From NCBI GenBank assembly GCA_005791325.1, contig SXXA01000123.1, positions 1-9,569 of the forward strand: a DNA stretch of 9,569 nt. Reading direction: 5' to 3'. The notes below the pieces were generated by a model, which saw only the letters and a list, made by a program, of their open reading frames with translations, searched no databases and was not told the DNA's origin. This document shows, piece by piece, positions 1 through 5,667 of the stretch. Origin of the DNA: Actinomycetota bacterium (GTDB taxonomy: Bacteria; Margulisbacteria; Marinamargulisbacteria; SXXA01). The translations under genes were made by a program, and so were the position numbers. Position 1 is the stretch's first letter. The number at the start of each line of letters is the position of its first letter.

Positions 1-479
1 ACTCGCATGACCTCAACAATGGCTTGGTTGGTTCGAATGGCTGAAGAAGAGCCCCTTAATACCACCCCATTACCTGTTTTAAGACATAAAGCAATGGCAT
101 CACTGGTAACATTGGGGCGGGCTTCATAAATCATCCCCACCACCCCCAGTGGTACTCGGCGTTGGGTAATTTGCAATCCATTGGGCCGAACCCAGCCAGA
201 TACAACTTCCCCGATGGGGTCTGACAAGTCAATGACTTGATCCATTCCATCTGCCATACCATGAATGCGATCTTTGGTTAAAGTTAATCGATCCAAGACC
301 CCACTAGGCCCCTTAAATAACTGGCAATCTTGTTCGTTTGCCAATAAAATGGTGTCCACGTGATGACGAAGGGCCATTGACATGGCATGTAACACCTTAT
401 TTTTTTGATCGGTTAAGGCCATCGCCCACTGATTGGCTGCCCGTGCTGCAGCTTGGCACTGGTCAAGAATAGGTGTCAT
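1..479 (-). CDS. proA: Gamma-glutamyl phosphate reductase, N-terminal part (cut by window edge)
   Basis: Second enzyme of proline synthesis: NADPH-dependent reduction of gamma-glutamyl phosphate to glutamate semialdehyde in the cytoplasm. I translated the minus strand from the ATG at 479 and it stays open to base 1, giving about 159 residues of a family usually near 415. The translation carries the N-terminal helical region of ProA and the strongly conserved stretch with RVPLGVVGMIYEARPNVTSD followed by LKTGNGVVLRGSS, which belongs to the nucleotide-binding aldehyde-dehydrogenase-like domain. The catalytic cysteine domain would lie beyond the left edge. The start overlaps the proB stop as ATGA, which implies translational coupling and supports this start. 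Identification is firm; only the truncation by the window is limiting. Confidence 0.95.
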   Translation of the reverse strand, partial: MTPILDQCQAAARAANQWAMALTDQKNKVLHAMSMALRHHVDTILLANEQDCQLFKGPSGVLDRLTLTKDRIHGMADGMDQVIDLSDPIGEVVSGWVRPNGLQITQRRVPLGVVGMIYEARPNVTSDAIALCLKTGNGVVLRGSSSAIRTNQAIVEVMR

Positions 480-1243
480 TCGCCAATTACCGTTCCATGA
501 GTAATGCCCAAGCACAAATCAGTTAAAACGGTTGGGCATCGCCCATCCGCAATAATAACCCGAATCCCCGACATAACCGCCGATTGAGCCGCTAATAATT
601 TAGAACGCATGCCACCTCGGCTTCTACCATTCTCAATATCTTGAACCAACTGTAATACCTCTTGTGTAATGGCTGGTATCCTATCAATACGAATTGCATC
701 TGCGTTGGTTTTTGGATTGTGGGTATATACCCCATCCACATCACTTAATAAAACCAACTGATCCGCATGTAATAATTGAGCGACCACTGAAGACAATTCG
801 TCATTATCCCCAAATTTAGGACCAATCTCGTTGGTTGCCACCGAATCATTTTCATTAATAATGGGGATAATACGATTTTCTAATAAACAGTGAATGGTAT
901 TAATCGCATTTTGAGAGGCTAATGGATGTTCCAAACCATCTTTTGTTAATAAAATTTGCCCTACCAACATTCCCAACTGATTAAACCAGCGGGAATACTC
1001 TTGCATTAATAATACTTGTCCTACCGATGCAGCCGCTTGCTTGTCTTGAATGGTAACAGGAATCACCCCCAACGCCTCTGAGCCACAGGTAATAGCCCCC
1101 GATGATACCAATACCACACGGGTATCCCCACGCTGAATTAAAGCACCCACTTGCAAAACCAATTGCCTAAGATGATTAACGTCTAACTTGCGATCAGACG
1201 TAGTTAATAAATTGGTCCCAATTTTAATAACAACCAATTGCAT
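476..1243 (-). CDS. proB: Glutamate 5-kinase, short form without PUA domain
   Basis: Phosphorylates L-glutamate with ATP to gamma-glutamyl phosphate, the first and normally proline-inhibited step of proline synthesis. The 255 residues form one amino-acid-kinase domain: VIKIGTN (5-11, phosphate binding), VSSGAI (46-51), NENDSV (130-135), FGDNDELSS (144-152), SDVDGVYT (167-174) and GGMRSK (210-215). Many family members are about 370 residues because of a C-terminal PUA domain, which is absent here. The ORF ends directly in the ATGA overlap with proA, so the absence is not a visible truncation. The ATG at 1243 has an AGAGGA ribosome site about 6 nt upstream and lies inside the 3' end of obg (20 nt overlap), consistent with coupling. 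Confidence 0.96.
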   Translation of the reverse strand: MQLVVIKIGTNLLTTSDRKLDVNHLRQLVLQVGALIQRGDTRVVLVSSGAITCGSEALGVIPVTIQDKQAAASVGQVLLMQEYSRWFNQLGMLVGQILLTKDGLEHPLASQNAINTIHCLLENRIIPIINENDSVATNEIGPKFGDNDELSSVVAQLLHADQLVLLSDVDGVYTHNPKTNADAIRIDRIPAITQEVLQLVQDIENGRSRGGMRSKLLAAQSAVMSGIRVIIADGRCPTVLTDLCLGITHGTVIGE

Positions 1244-2234
1244 TGGCAGTCCTCTGCATCAGCACTTGAATGAGTGTCTGTATACCTGTGTGTGTGGCAC
1301 TCGATACTGGATACGCGGTCAAGCCCCGATCCTGAAACACAGATAGTTGCGCTAACAATTCATGATCATCAACTAAATCTGACTTGGATAATACCAGCAC
1401 ACTTGGTTTAGACAAAAGATCATATTCCGATTGACCCAGTTCAGAGCAAATCATTTGATATGTATGCCACGTTTGCTCGGGATCTCCCGGACTAATCGGC
1501 ACCACATGTACCAATAATTCAGTACGATCAATATGCCTTAAAAAAGTTGCTCCCAACCCTGCTCCCTGCGACGCCCCTTCAATTAAACCCGGAATATCGG
1601 CCATAATTCGCTCTTGATTATTCCAGCGCAACACACCTAAATTAGGGAAAAGAGTCGTAAATGGATAGTCCGCAATTTTTGGATTTGCGTGAGTAAGTCG
1701 TTGTAGTAAAGTTGATTTACCAGCGTTTGGAACCCCAACCAACCCAATTTGGGCAATTAATCGCAATTCCAACTGAATGACACGCTCATCACCAGGCAGA
1801 CCCGGTTGAGCATAGCGTGGCGCCTGATTCACAGAGGTTGCAAAACGGGCATTTCCTTGACCCCCCTTCCCACCTTTTGCTACACAGTAGGTGTCACCAT
1901 CTTGCAATAAATCCATTATTTTATGTTTAGAATTTGGGTCTCCCCCATCAAAGACCATGGTTCCACACGGAACACGAATGATTAAATTATCACCATCTGT
2001 ACCATAACATTTCTTCTTGCCACCAGACTGCCCATTGGGGGCCGCATATCGACTTTTTAAAGTCAAATCCATTAATGTTTGTAACTGACTGGTTGCAAGC
2101 AATATAACATCGCCACCCTTACCACCGTCACCCCCGTCCGGCCCCCCTTTTGGAACAAACTTTTCGCGACGAAACGAAACCGATCCAGGACCACCGTCGC
2201 CCGCCTTAACCACAATTGATACCGAGTCAATCAC
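1224..2234 (-). CDS. obg: Obg/CgtA-family ribosome-assembly GTPase
   Basis: Large-subunit assembly GTPase of the TRAFAC/Obg class, cytoplasmic and ribosome associated. The first ~158 residues are the glycine-rich Obg fold (for example GGPDGGDGGKGGD, 30-42, and GGKGGQGNARF, 121-131). The G domain follows: GVPNAGKST (G1, 167-175), PFTT (G2, 191-194), DIPG (G3, 213-216), SKSD (G4, 283-286, instead of the usual NKxD) and SSATHTG (G5, 311-317). At 336 residues it has no C-terminal OCT domain, a common short form. The start is GTG at 2234, matching the family N-terminus that leads into KAGDGGPG; only a weak AGG lies upstream. It sits 71 nt after rpmA and its last 20 nt overlap proB. L27 and Obg acting on the same subunit explains the neighbourhood. 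Confidence 0.96.
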   Translation of the reverse strand: MIDSVSIVVKAGDGGPGSVSFRREKFVPKGGPDGGDGGKGGDVILLATSQLQTLMDLTLKSRYAAPNGQSGGKKKCYGTDGDNLIIRVPCGTMVFDGGDPNSKHKIMDLLQDGDTYCVAKGGKGGQGNARFATSVNQAPRYAQPGLPGDERVIQLELRLIAQIGLVGVPNAGKSTLLQRLTHANPKIADYPFTTLFPNLGVLRWNNQERIMADIPGLIEGASQGAGLGATFLRHIDRTELLVHVVPISPGDPEQTWHTYQMICSELGQSEYDLLSKPSVLVLSKSDLVDDHELLAQLSVFQDRGLTAYPVSSATHTGIQTLIQVLMQRTANAIGCY

Positions 2235-2249
2235 AGGCTACAACCTAAA

Positions 2250-2287
2250 ATTGGAATGCAATGAATGAACATGATTCTCATTCCAAT
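2250..2287 (-). repeat. Inverted repeat in the rpmA-obg spacer
   Basis: ATTGGAATG (2250-2258) and CATTCCAAT (2279-2287) form a perfect 9-bp stem with a 20-nt loop, just upstream of the obg GTG start. On the coding strand the second arm is followed by a short TTT, too weak to call a clear terminator. It could be an mRNA hairpin, a partial attenuator or an operator. Confidence 0.5.
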
Positions 2288-2305
2288 GATCACCAAAAAA
2301 AACCA

Positions 2306-2566
2306 CTAGGCCGCAGGCGCTAAGATTGAAATTTTCTTCTTAGATCGTGAGTGATGCTGGAACGCAACTACCCCATCAACAAGAGCAAAAATTGTGAAGT
2401 CACGACCTAACCCAACATTGTCACCAGGCTTAAATTCAGTGCCACGTTGGCGAACAATAATAGAACCGGCCGTTACAAATTGCCCCCCGTAAGCCTTAAC
2501 CCCCAACCGCTTGGATTGAGAATCTCGACCATTTTTAGTACTACCTTTACCTTTTTTGTGTGCCAT
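2306..2566 (-). CDS. rpmA: 50S ribosomal protein L27
   Basis: Bacterial L27, whose N-terminal tail reaches toward the peptidyl-transferase centre. The 86 residues match the normal family length and pattern: MAHKKGKGSTKNGRDSQSKR at the start, then VKAYGGQFVTAGSIIVRQRG, GDNVGLGRDFTIFALVDG and a basic SKKK near the end. The protein begins directly with MAHKK, so it has no cleavable N-terminal extension of the Firmicutes kind. The ATG at 2566 is preceded by AGGAAGGA about 8 nt away. It follows rplU by 26 nt and precedes obg, the classical order. A run of eight T on the coding strand (2293-2300) lies just after its stop. Confidence 0.98.
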   Translation of the reverse strand: MAHKKGKGSTKNGRDSQSKRLGVKAYGGQFVTAGSIIVRQRGTEFKPGDNVGLGRDFTIFALVDGVVAFQHHSRSKKKISILAPAA

Positions 2567-2592
2567 GAGTTATGTCCTTCCTATGATTCAAC

Positions 2593-2901
2593 CTACCCGA
2601 TTGATTCTACTTTAATAGTGGTCAAGTGTTGACGATGCCCCGCCTTTTTTTTGTAACCTGTTTTGGGCTTAAATTTAAAAACGATCACTTTATCATCTTT
2701 GTATTGGTTCAAAATGCGGGCTTTAACTTGAGTGTTGGCCAAATACGGTTGACCCACAGAAACTGACCCTTCTTTATTGAGCAACAAAACCCGATCAAAA
2801 ACTATTTCAGAATTAATATCGCCTTCAATTTTTTCAATATCAATAATGGTACCCGCTTCAAAAATATATTGCTTCGCACCGGTTTCTATAACTGCAAACA
2901 T
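2593..2901 (-). CDS. rplU: 50S ribosomal protein L21
   Basis: Ribosomal protein L21 of the large subunit, binding 23S rRNA. The frame is open from an upstream ATG at 2925, but the better start is the ATG at 2901. It gives MFAVIETGAKQY, the typical L21 N-terminus, and has a GGAGG (bases 2907-2911, reverse complement) 5 nt before it. That yields 102 residues, the usual length. Further family marks are the VFDRVLLL segment, VGQPY, and the basic VFKFKPKTGYKKKAGHRQ stretch near the C-terminus. It is the first gene of the rplU-rpmA-obg-proB-proA cluster and has a good promoter about 50 nt upstream. Confidence 0.97.
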   Translation of the reverse strand: MFAVIETGAKQYIFEAGTIIDIEKIEGDINSEIVFDRVLLLNKEGSVSVGQPYLANTQVKARILNQYKDDKVIVFKFKPKTGYKKKAGHRQHLTTIKVESIG

Positions 2902-2949
2902 GACATCCTCCAAGATCCAACTCAAAACAAATTTTAAATAATTTAAAGG

Positions 2950-2978
2950 ATGCTACCCAATTGGCTGTCATTTGTCAA
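2950..2978 (-). promoter_or_regulatory. Sigma-70-type promoter for rplU-rpmA-obg-proBA
   Basis: On the minus strand a perfect -35 TTGACA (2973-2978) is followed, after exactly 17 nt, by TAGCAT (2950-2955) as the -10. Transcription would start near 2943, leaving a leader of about 40 nt to the rplU ATG. The start region overlaps a perfect AT-rich inverted repeat, TTTAAAT-A-ATTTAAA (2933-2947). Promoter function is inferred from consensus match and position only. Confidence 0.75.
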
Positions 2979-3292
2979 CCAAGGCCATACAAAACTCGCT
3001 AAAATGTCTACCTTTAATTTATGAGATGGCATCGCCGATTGACCAATGGGTATATTGGATATGGGGTGTGAAACTGGCAATAACACGGTAATCCAACAGC
3101 GATTTCACAAAGCAGGTATCTAAAGTAGTGGGCTTAAAGTCACCCTAGCTACTCGATTGAATACCATGCAATTGGCATTTTTAAATCGATGTACAACGGC
3201 GATTAGATCTTATTATCCTCAACCGGTATGAGGTGTTTGACTTCCATTTACCCGTCGCTTTTTGGTCGCTCAAAAAGGGTAATCAGCATACA
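2979..3292. other. Intergenic spacer between rplU promoter and tRNA gene
   Basis: No intact gene is visible on either strand here. Just after the tRNA 3' end (minus direction) lies an imperfect hairpin at 3248-3282. TTACCC pairs with GGGTAA and TTTTT pairs with AAAAA, with a GTCGC bulge on one side. This may be a structured tRNA trailer, though the T tract is inside the stem and so it is not a canonical terminator. The plus strand of this spacer holds the possible hisH-like fragment listed separately. Confidence 0.5.
3046..3246 (+). pseudogene. Possible decayed HisH-like (imidazole glycerol phosphate synthase glutaminase) fragment
   Basis: Read on the plus strand from ATG at 3046, the frame gives MGILDMGC and then a stretch ending FHKAGI before TAA at 3121. 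This resembles the HisH N-terminus (E. coli has ILDTGC near its start and RHGY shortly after). An overlapping frame then gives SKVVGLKSP. Returning to the first frame, RLNTMQLAFLNRC and later PQPV appear, followed by TGA-GGT-GTT-TGA-CTT. HisH at this point usually reads P-V-L-G-I-C-L before its nucleophile region. The sequence between LKSP and RLN is too short for an intact HisH. It has no ribosome site, several stops and one frame change. The match was made by eye and is tentative; chance resemblance is quite possible. Confidence 0.27.
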
Positions 3293-3369
3293 TGGTGGGC
3301 CCACCAGGACTTGAACCTGGGACCTACCGGTTATGAGCCGGCTGCTCTGACCAACTGAGCTATGGGCCC
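3293..3369 (-). tRNA. ileX: tRNA with CAU anticodon, probably tRNA-Ile2 (lysidine type)
   Basis: The minus strand folds as a complete 77-nt tRNA with encoded CCA. The acceptor is GGGCCCA paired with TGGGCCC, the D stem GCTC/GAGC, the anticodon arm GCCGG-CTCATAA-CCGGT and the T arm CCAGG-TTCAAGT-CCTGG. The anticodon is CAT. CAU tRNAs may be initiator Met, elongator Met or Ile2. The anticodon arm GGCTCATAACC and the C4-G69 and C5-G68 acceptor pairs favour tRNA-Ile2, whose C34 is converted to lysidine by TilS so that it reads AUA. An elongator Met identity is not excluded. The symbol ileX is given on that inference. Confidence 0.85.
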
Positions 3370-3384
3370 CCAATAATTCGCGAC

Positions 3385-3413
3385 ATTATACGCATAATGG
3401 ATGATTTAGACCA
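3385..3413 (-). promoter_or_regulatory. Promoter of the CAU tRNA gene
   Basis: A perfect -10 TATAAT (3385-3390 on the minus strand) lies about 15 nt before the tRNA 5' end. With a 17-nt spacer the -35 would be TGGTCT (3408-3413), a poor match. The sequence right after the -10 is GTCGCG, a GC-rich discriminator of the type associated with stringent control of stable RNA genes. The -10 is convincing; the -35 is not. Confidence 0.6.
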
Positions 3414-3426
3414 GTGATTAAAGGTG

Positions 3427-3445
3427 GTGGGCACCATGTGCCCAC
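3427..3445. repeat. Hairpin 1 of intergenic cluster
   Basis: GTGGGCAC (3427-3434), loop CAT, then GTGCCCAC (3438-3445): a perfect 8-bp inverted repeat with a 3-nt loop. It lies upstream of the tRNA promoter and has no T tract on either side. Confidence 0.6.
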
Positions 3446-3466
3446 TCAATTATAACCCCACCCTAA

Positions 3467-3486
3467 CCCTCCCCTAAAGGGGAGGG
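3467..3486. repeat. Hairpin 2: CCCTCCCCT/AGGGGAGGG REP-like element
   Basis: CCCTCCCCT (3467-3475), AA, then AGGGGAGGG (3478-3486) is a perfect 9-bp inverted repeat, preceded by CCCCACCCTAAC. Short CT-rich palindromes of this style are found as dispersed intergenic repeats in many bacteria. Whether this one is repeated in its own genome cannot be told from one copy. Confidence 0.6.
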
Positions 3487-3523
3487 AATAAGAATTGAAA
3501 TGTGGGGACCGAAGGTCCCCACA
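3487..3523 (-). terminator. Candidate terminator of the bcp-folE-ptps-pfp-folB operon
   Basis: TGTGGGGACC (3501-3510), GAA, GGTCCCCACA (3514-3523) is a perfect 10-bp GC-rich stem with a 3-nt loop. On the minus strand it reads with a TTC loop and is followed by TTTCAATTCTTATT, a T-rich but interrupted tail. It lies about 115 nt past the folB stop, the right place for the end of the operon. The broken T tract makes it a moderate candidate. Confidence 0.5.
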
Positions 3524-3524
3524 C

Positions 3525-3571
3525 CCCAGCCCAAGCGCCAGAAACCCAGCCCAAGAGAAACCCAGCCCAAG
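3525..3571. repeat. Degenerate tandem repeat, CCCAGCCCAAG core x3
   Basis: The 11-bp core CCCAGCCCAAG occurs at 3525-3535, 3545-3555 and 3561-3571. Unit 1 is CCCAGCCCAAGCGCCAGAAA (20 bp). Unit 2 is the same unit lacking the internal CGCC (16 bp), and unit 3 is only the core. On the minus strand, which is the folB transcript, the cores read CTTGGGCTGGG and give closely spaced GGG tracts. No coding frame explains it. Confidence 0.8.
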
Positions 3572-3639
3572 TACCGGAGGCACCAACTTCATATAATAAG
3601 CTCACCTCTGCGGGATTAAGACTGCACCCATTTGGGGGT

Positions 3640-3978
3640 TTATAGATGAACCATCACATGTGCACACTCTGGTACACAATTATATTTTCGAATTTTAAAT
3701 TCCCAATTGGTTGCATCGGGAAATTGTTGCGTAACGGATTTTAGCAACCCCCCCAAAAAGCCCTCTAATAAAAAATACCTTTGATGAGTGGCCCACTCTT
3801 GAATGTGCCGAGCTACAACGGAATAATCAATGCTATCCGTTAAAGCATCCGTCTGCATTGCGCGATGGGATGACAGGCTATACCCCACATCTATCATGAG
3901 TGTTTGCGGATTTTTGCGTTCGGTTGTACCCACCCCAATTAGGGTCGTTACCCGCAGATCAGTTAACCAGATACGCAC
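3640..3978 (-). CDS. folB: Dihydroneopterin aldolase
   Basis: Cleaves dihydroneopterin to 6-hydroxymethyl-dihydropterin and glycolaldehyde in folate synthesis. The frame is open from a TTG at 3993, but that TTG GGA GGT contains the ribosome site itself. The likely start is the GTG at 3978, 7 nt after GGAGG, giving 112 residues beginning (M)RIWLTDLRVTTLIGV, the usual FolB opening. Visible family features are GVGTTER (glutamate after the first strand), DSIDY with the conserved tyrosine, LLEGFLGGLL with the pterin-binding glutamate, and KIRKYNCVPECAHVMVHL with the conserved lysine position near the end. With this start it overlaps the PFP gene by 16 nt. A run of seven G on the coding strand (3748-3754) lies within it. 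It is the last gene of the operon. Confidence 0.9.
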   Translation of the reverse strand: MRIWLTDLRVTTLIGVGTTERKNPQTLMIDVGYSLSSHRAMQTDALTDSIDYSVVARHIQEWATHQRYFLLEGFLGGLLKSVTQQFPDATNWEFKIRKYNCVPECAHVMVHL

Positions 3979-5642
3979 GTTGGAACCTCCCAATTTAATG
4001 ATGACAAGCCTTGATTCAATGCAACCGATATTGGATATTGCATGGCCAAATCACCCATTAATTGTCGGGGACCTGGACTCGAAAATAAATCTGTATCGCA
4101 CCAACGATCCCTAGCCAATTTAAAATAAGCGAAAGCAGGGGATGTTAAATCAACCAAGGTTTTTTCAATAACCCACGATACCCCCCCACCTCTATTTTCG
4201 GGTGATATCATACTAACCAATGGAATTCCCATGGCCTGCCACCCCTGCTGGAATTGACCCACGGCTGCCATCATGCCGGTGACACCATTTAATGCCAACG
4301 CACCTGCAACCCATCCCAAATTATAACAATATGTAGCATCAAATCGAGTGGGTGCCCCACACCGACCTTCATATCCAAAAAAATGATGAATTGGTTGAAA
4401 TACAAACCCATTGGGCAAAGAATGTTGGGTTAATTCCTTTTCAATTAAAGAAATGAGCAATGATTCAGTTGGAATGTGCGATAACTGAAGATTGCCATGA
4501 GAATCTCGATCCTTAAAAAATGAATGGGCAATTCCAGCAGGTAACAACGACAAGGTTTGACGCTGAGAGGTATCCAAGTATTCCATGGCACGATCATATC
4601 GCATGATAGCATCCAATGGCTGAAATTCTTCAGCCTGTTTGACCATCATATGGTTAATCGCTGCCACCAAATCACGCAACTCCGCAATTGCCTCGATAAG
4701 CCCCTCAGGAATCACCATTACCCCATAATGGAACCCATGTTCAGCCCGTCGAATGATTTGCCTAACAACTCGATTAACAAGCTCAGACAACCGCCATCCA
4801 TGATGGGCCACCTCCTCTGAAATGAGCGTAATGGGGGGATGGGTCTGCAACGCCACCTCCAATGCCACATGACTGGCGCTACGCCCCATTAATTTAACCA
4901 CATGCCAATACTTACCTGATGATCTGGCGTCTTGCAAAATATTTCCGACCAATTCAGCATATATTTTAGTCGCTGTATCAAATCCAAATGAGATTGGAAC
5001 ATCTTGCCCCACTTGCAAATCACCATCTATGGTTTTTGGAACCCCGATGACCGCACACCCCAAGTCAGATACTGCTTCCGCTAAAAATGCCGCATTCGTA
5101 TTTGAATCATCCCCTCCAATAATGATGATGCCATTCAACTGGTGGGCGACAATAACACCCCTGACTTGATTAATCTGTTCAGGGGTTTTAATTTTGGTTC
5201 GATCCGATCCCAACCAGTCAAATCCCCCTGTATTCACCCATTCATCACGCATTGATGAGTCAATCCGAACCAAATCCCCTGCCAATAATCCTTTGGGGCC
5301 ACGTCTCACCCCCCACAATTCGTGTCCCGACAAACAATCCAACAACCCAATTAATACATTATGCCCACCCGACGCAGGCCCACCAGAAAATAAAACCGCA
5401 ATTCGTTTTTTGCTAACCGAAATCCATCGACCCGATAAATGATATTGATACGGGTTATTAGATAAAATGGGTAATATTGATCGTACTGCTTCATGTAATA
5501 ATGGCCGTTCTTTTTCCGAAACAAATTCCGGTATTCCATTTCCTTGCAGGCCTGGCAACAATGCAAGCGGCAATTGCCTAATCGCTGATTCATACATAGA
5601 TTGACGATTTTCTAACTGACTTAATACATGTTGCAATGTCAT
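3963..5642 (-). CDS. pfp: Pyrophosphate-dependent phosphofructokinase (long PFP type)
   Basis: Reversibly phosphorylates fructose 6-phosphate with pyrophosphate, a glycolytic/gluconeogenic step that saves ATP. The 559 residues match the long PFP subfamily seen in plants, spirochaetes and chlamydiae rather than the ~320-residue ATP enzyme. Key segments are GGPASGGHN (87-95), IGGDDSNTNAA (175-185), VPKTIDGD (201-208) with catalytic Asp206, LMGRSASHVALE (251-262), ISEEV (274-278), IPEG (311-314) and YEGRCGAPTRFD (424-435). The Asp in GGDDS, where ATP enzymes have Gly, is the established mark of PPi use. The ATG at 5642 has AAGGAG 7 nt upstream, 25 nt after the PTPS stop. Its position among pterin genes is unusual and has no evident metabolic reason. 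Confidence 0.95.
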   Translation of the reverse strand: MTLQHVLSQLENRQSMYESAIRQLPLALLPGLQGNGIPEFVSEKERPLLHEAVRSILPILSNNPYQYHLSGRWISVSKKRIAVLFSGGPASGGHNVLIGLLDCLSGHELWGVRRGPKGLLAGDLVRIDSSMRDEWVNTGGFDWLGSDRTKIKTPEQINQVRGVIVAHQLNGIIIIGGDDSNTNAAFLAEAVSDLGCAVIGVPKTIDGDLQVGQDVPISFGFDTATKIYAELVGNILQDARSSGKYWHVVKLMGRSASHVALEVALQTHPPITLISEEVAHHGWRLSELVNRVVRQIIRRAEHGFHYGVMVIPEGLIEAIAELRDLVAAINHMMVKQAEEFQPLDAIMRYDRAMEYLDTSQRQTLSLLPAGIAHSFFKDRDSHGNLQLSHIPTESLLISLIEKELTQHSLPNGFVFQPIHHFFGYEGRCGAPTRFDATYCYNLGWVAGALALNGVTGMMAAVGQFQQGWQAMGIPLVSMISPENRGGGVSWVIEKTLVDLTSPAFAYFKLARDRWCDTDLFSSPGPRQLMGDLAMQYPISVALNQGLSSLNWEVPTCVSG

Positions 5643-5667
5643 GAAAAGACTCCTTGTGTTTTGTTCA

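Noticed and set aside
134..152. C-rich tract in proA as a quadruplex motif
   Set aside because: The tracts are interrupted by two-base G runs on the complementary strand and do not give four clean G3 tracts.
2447..2632. Plus-strand open frame of 61 codons opposite rpmA and the end of rplU
   Set aside because: Both minus-strand genes are certain ribosomal protein genes; the frame has no family features.
2902..2925. Upstream ATG at 2925 as the rplU start
   Set aside because: It would add eight residues not seen in L21 and would place the good GGAGG site inside the gene; the ATG at 2901 fits family length.
3427..3571. Repeat cluster as a CRISPR array
   Set aside because: The repeats are too short, with spacers of only 5-9 bp and unequal unit lengths; no cas genes are nearby.
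3991..3993. TTG at 3993 as the folB start
   Set aside because: The TTG is immediately followed by GGAGG, which is better explained as the ribosome site for the GTG at 3978; that start also gives the usual FolB N-terminus.
3830..4114. Plus-strand open frame of 94 codons across the folB-pfp junction
   Set aside because: It lies opposite two well-identified genes, has no recognisable motif and no ribosome site; it is an antisense shadow.
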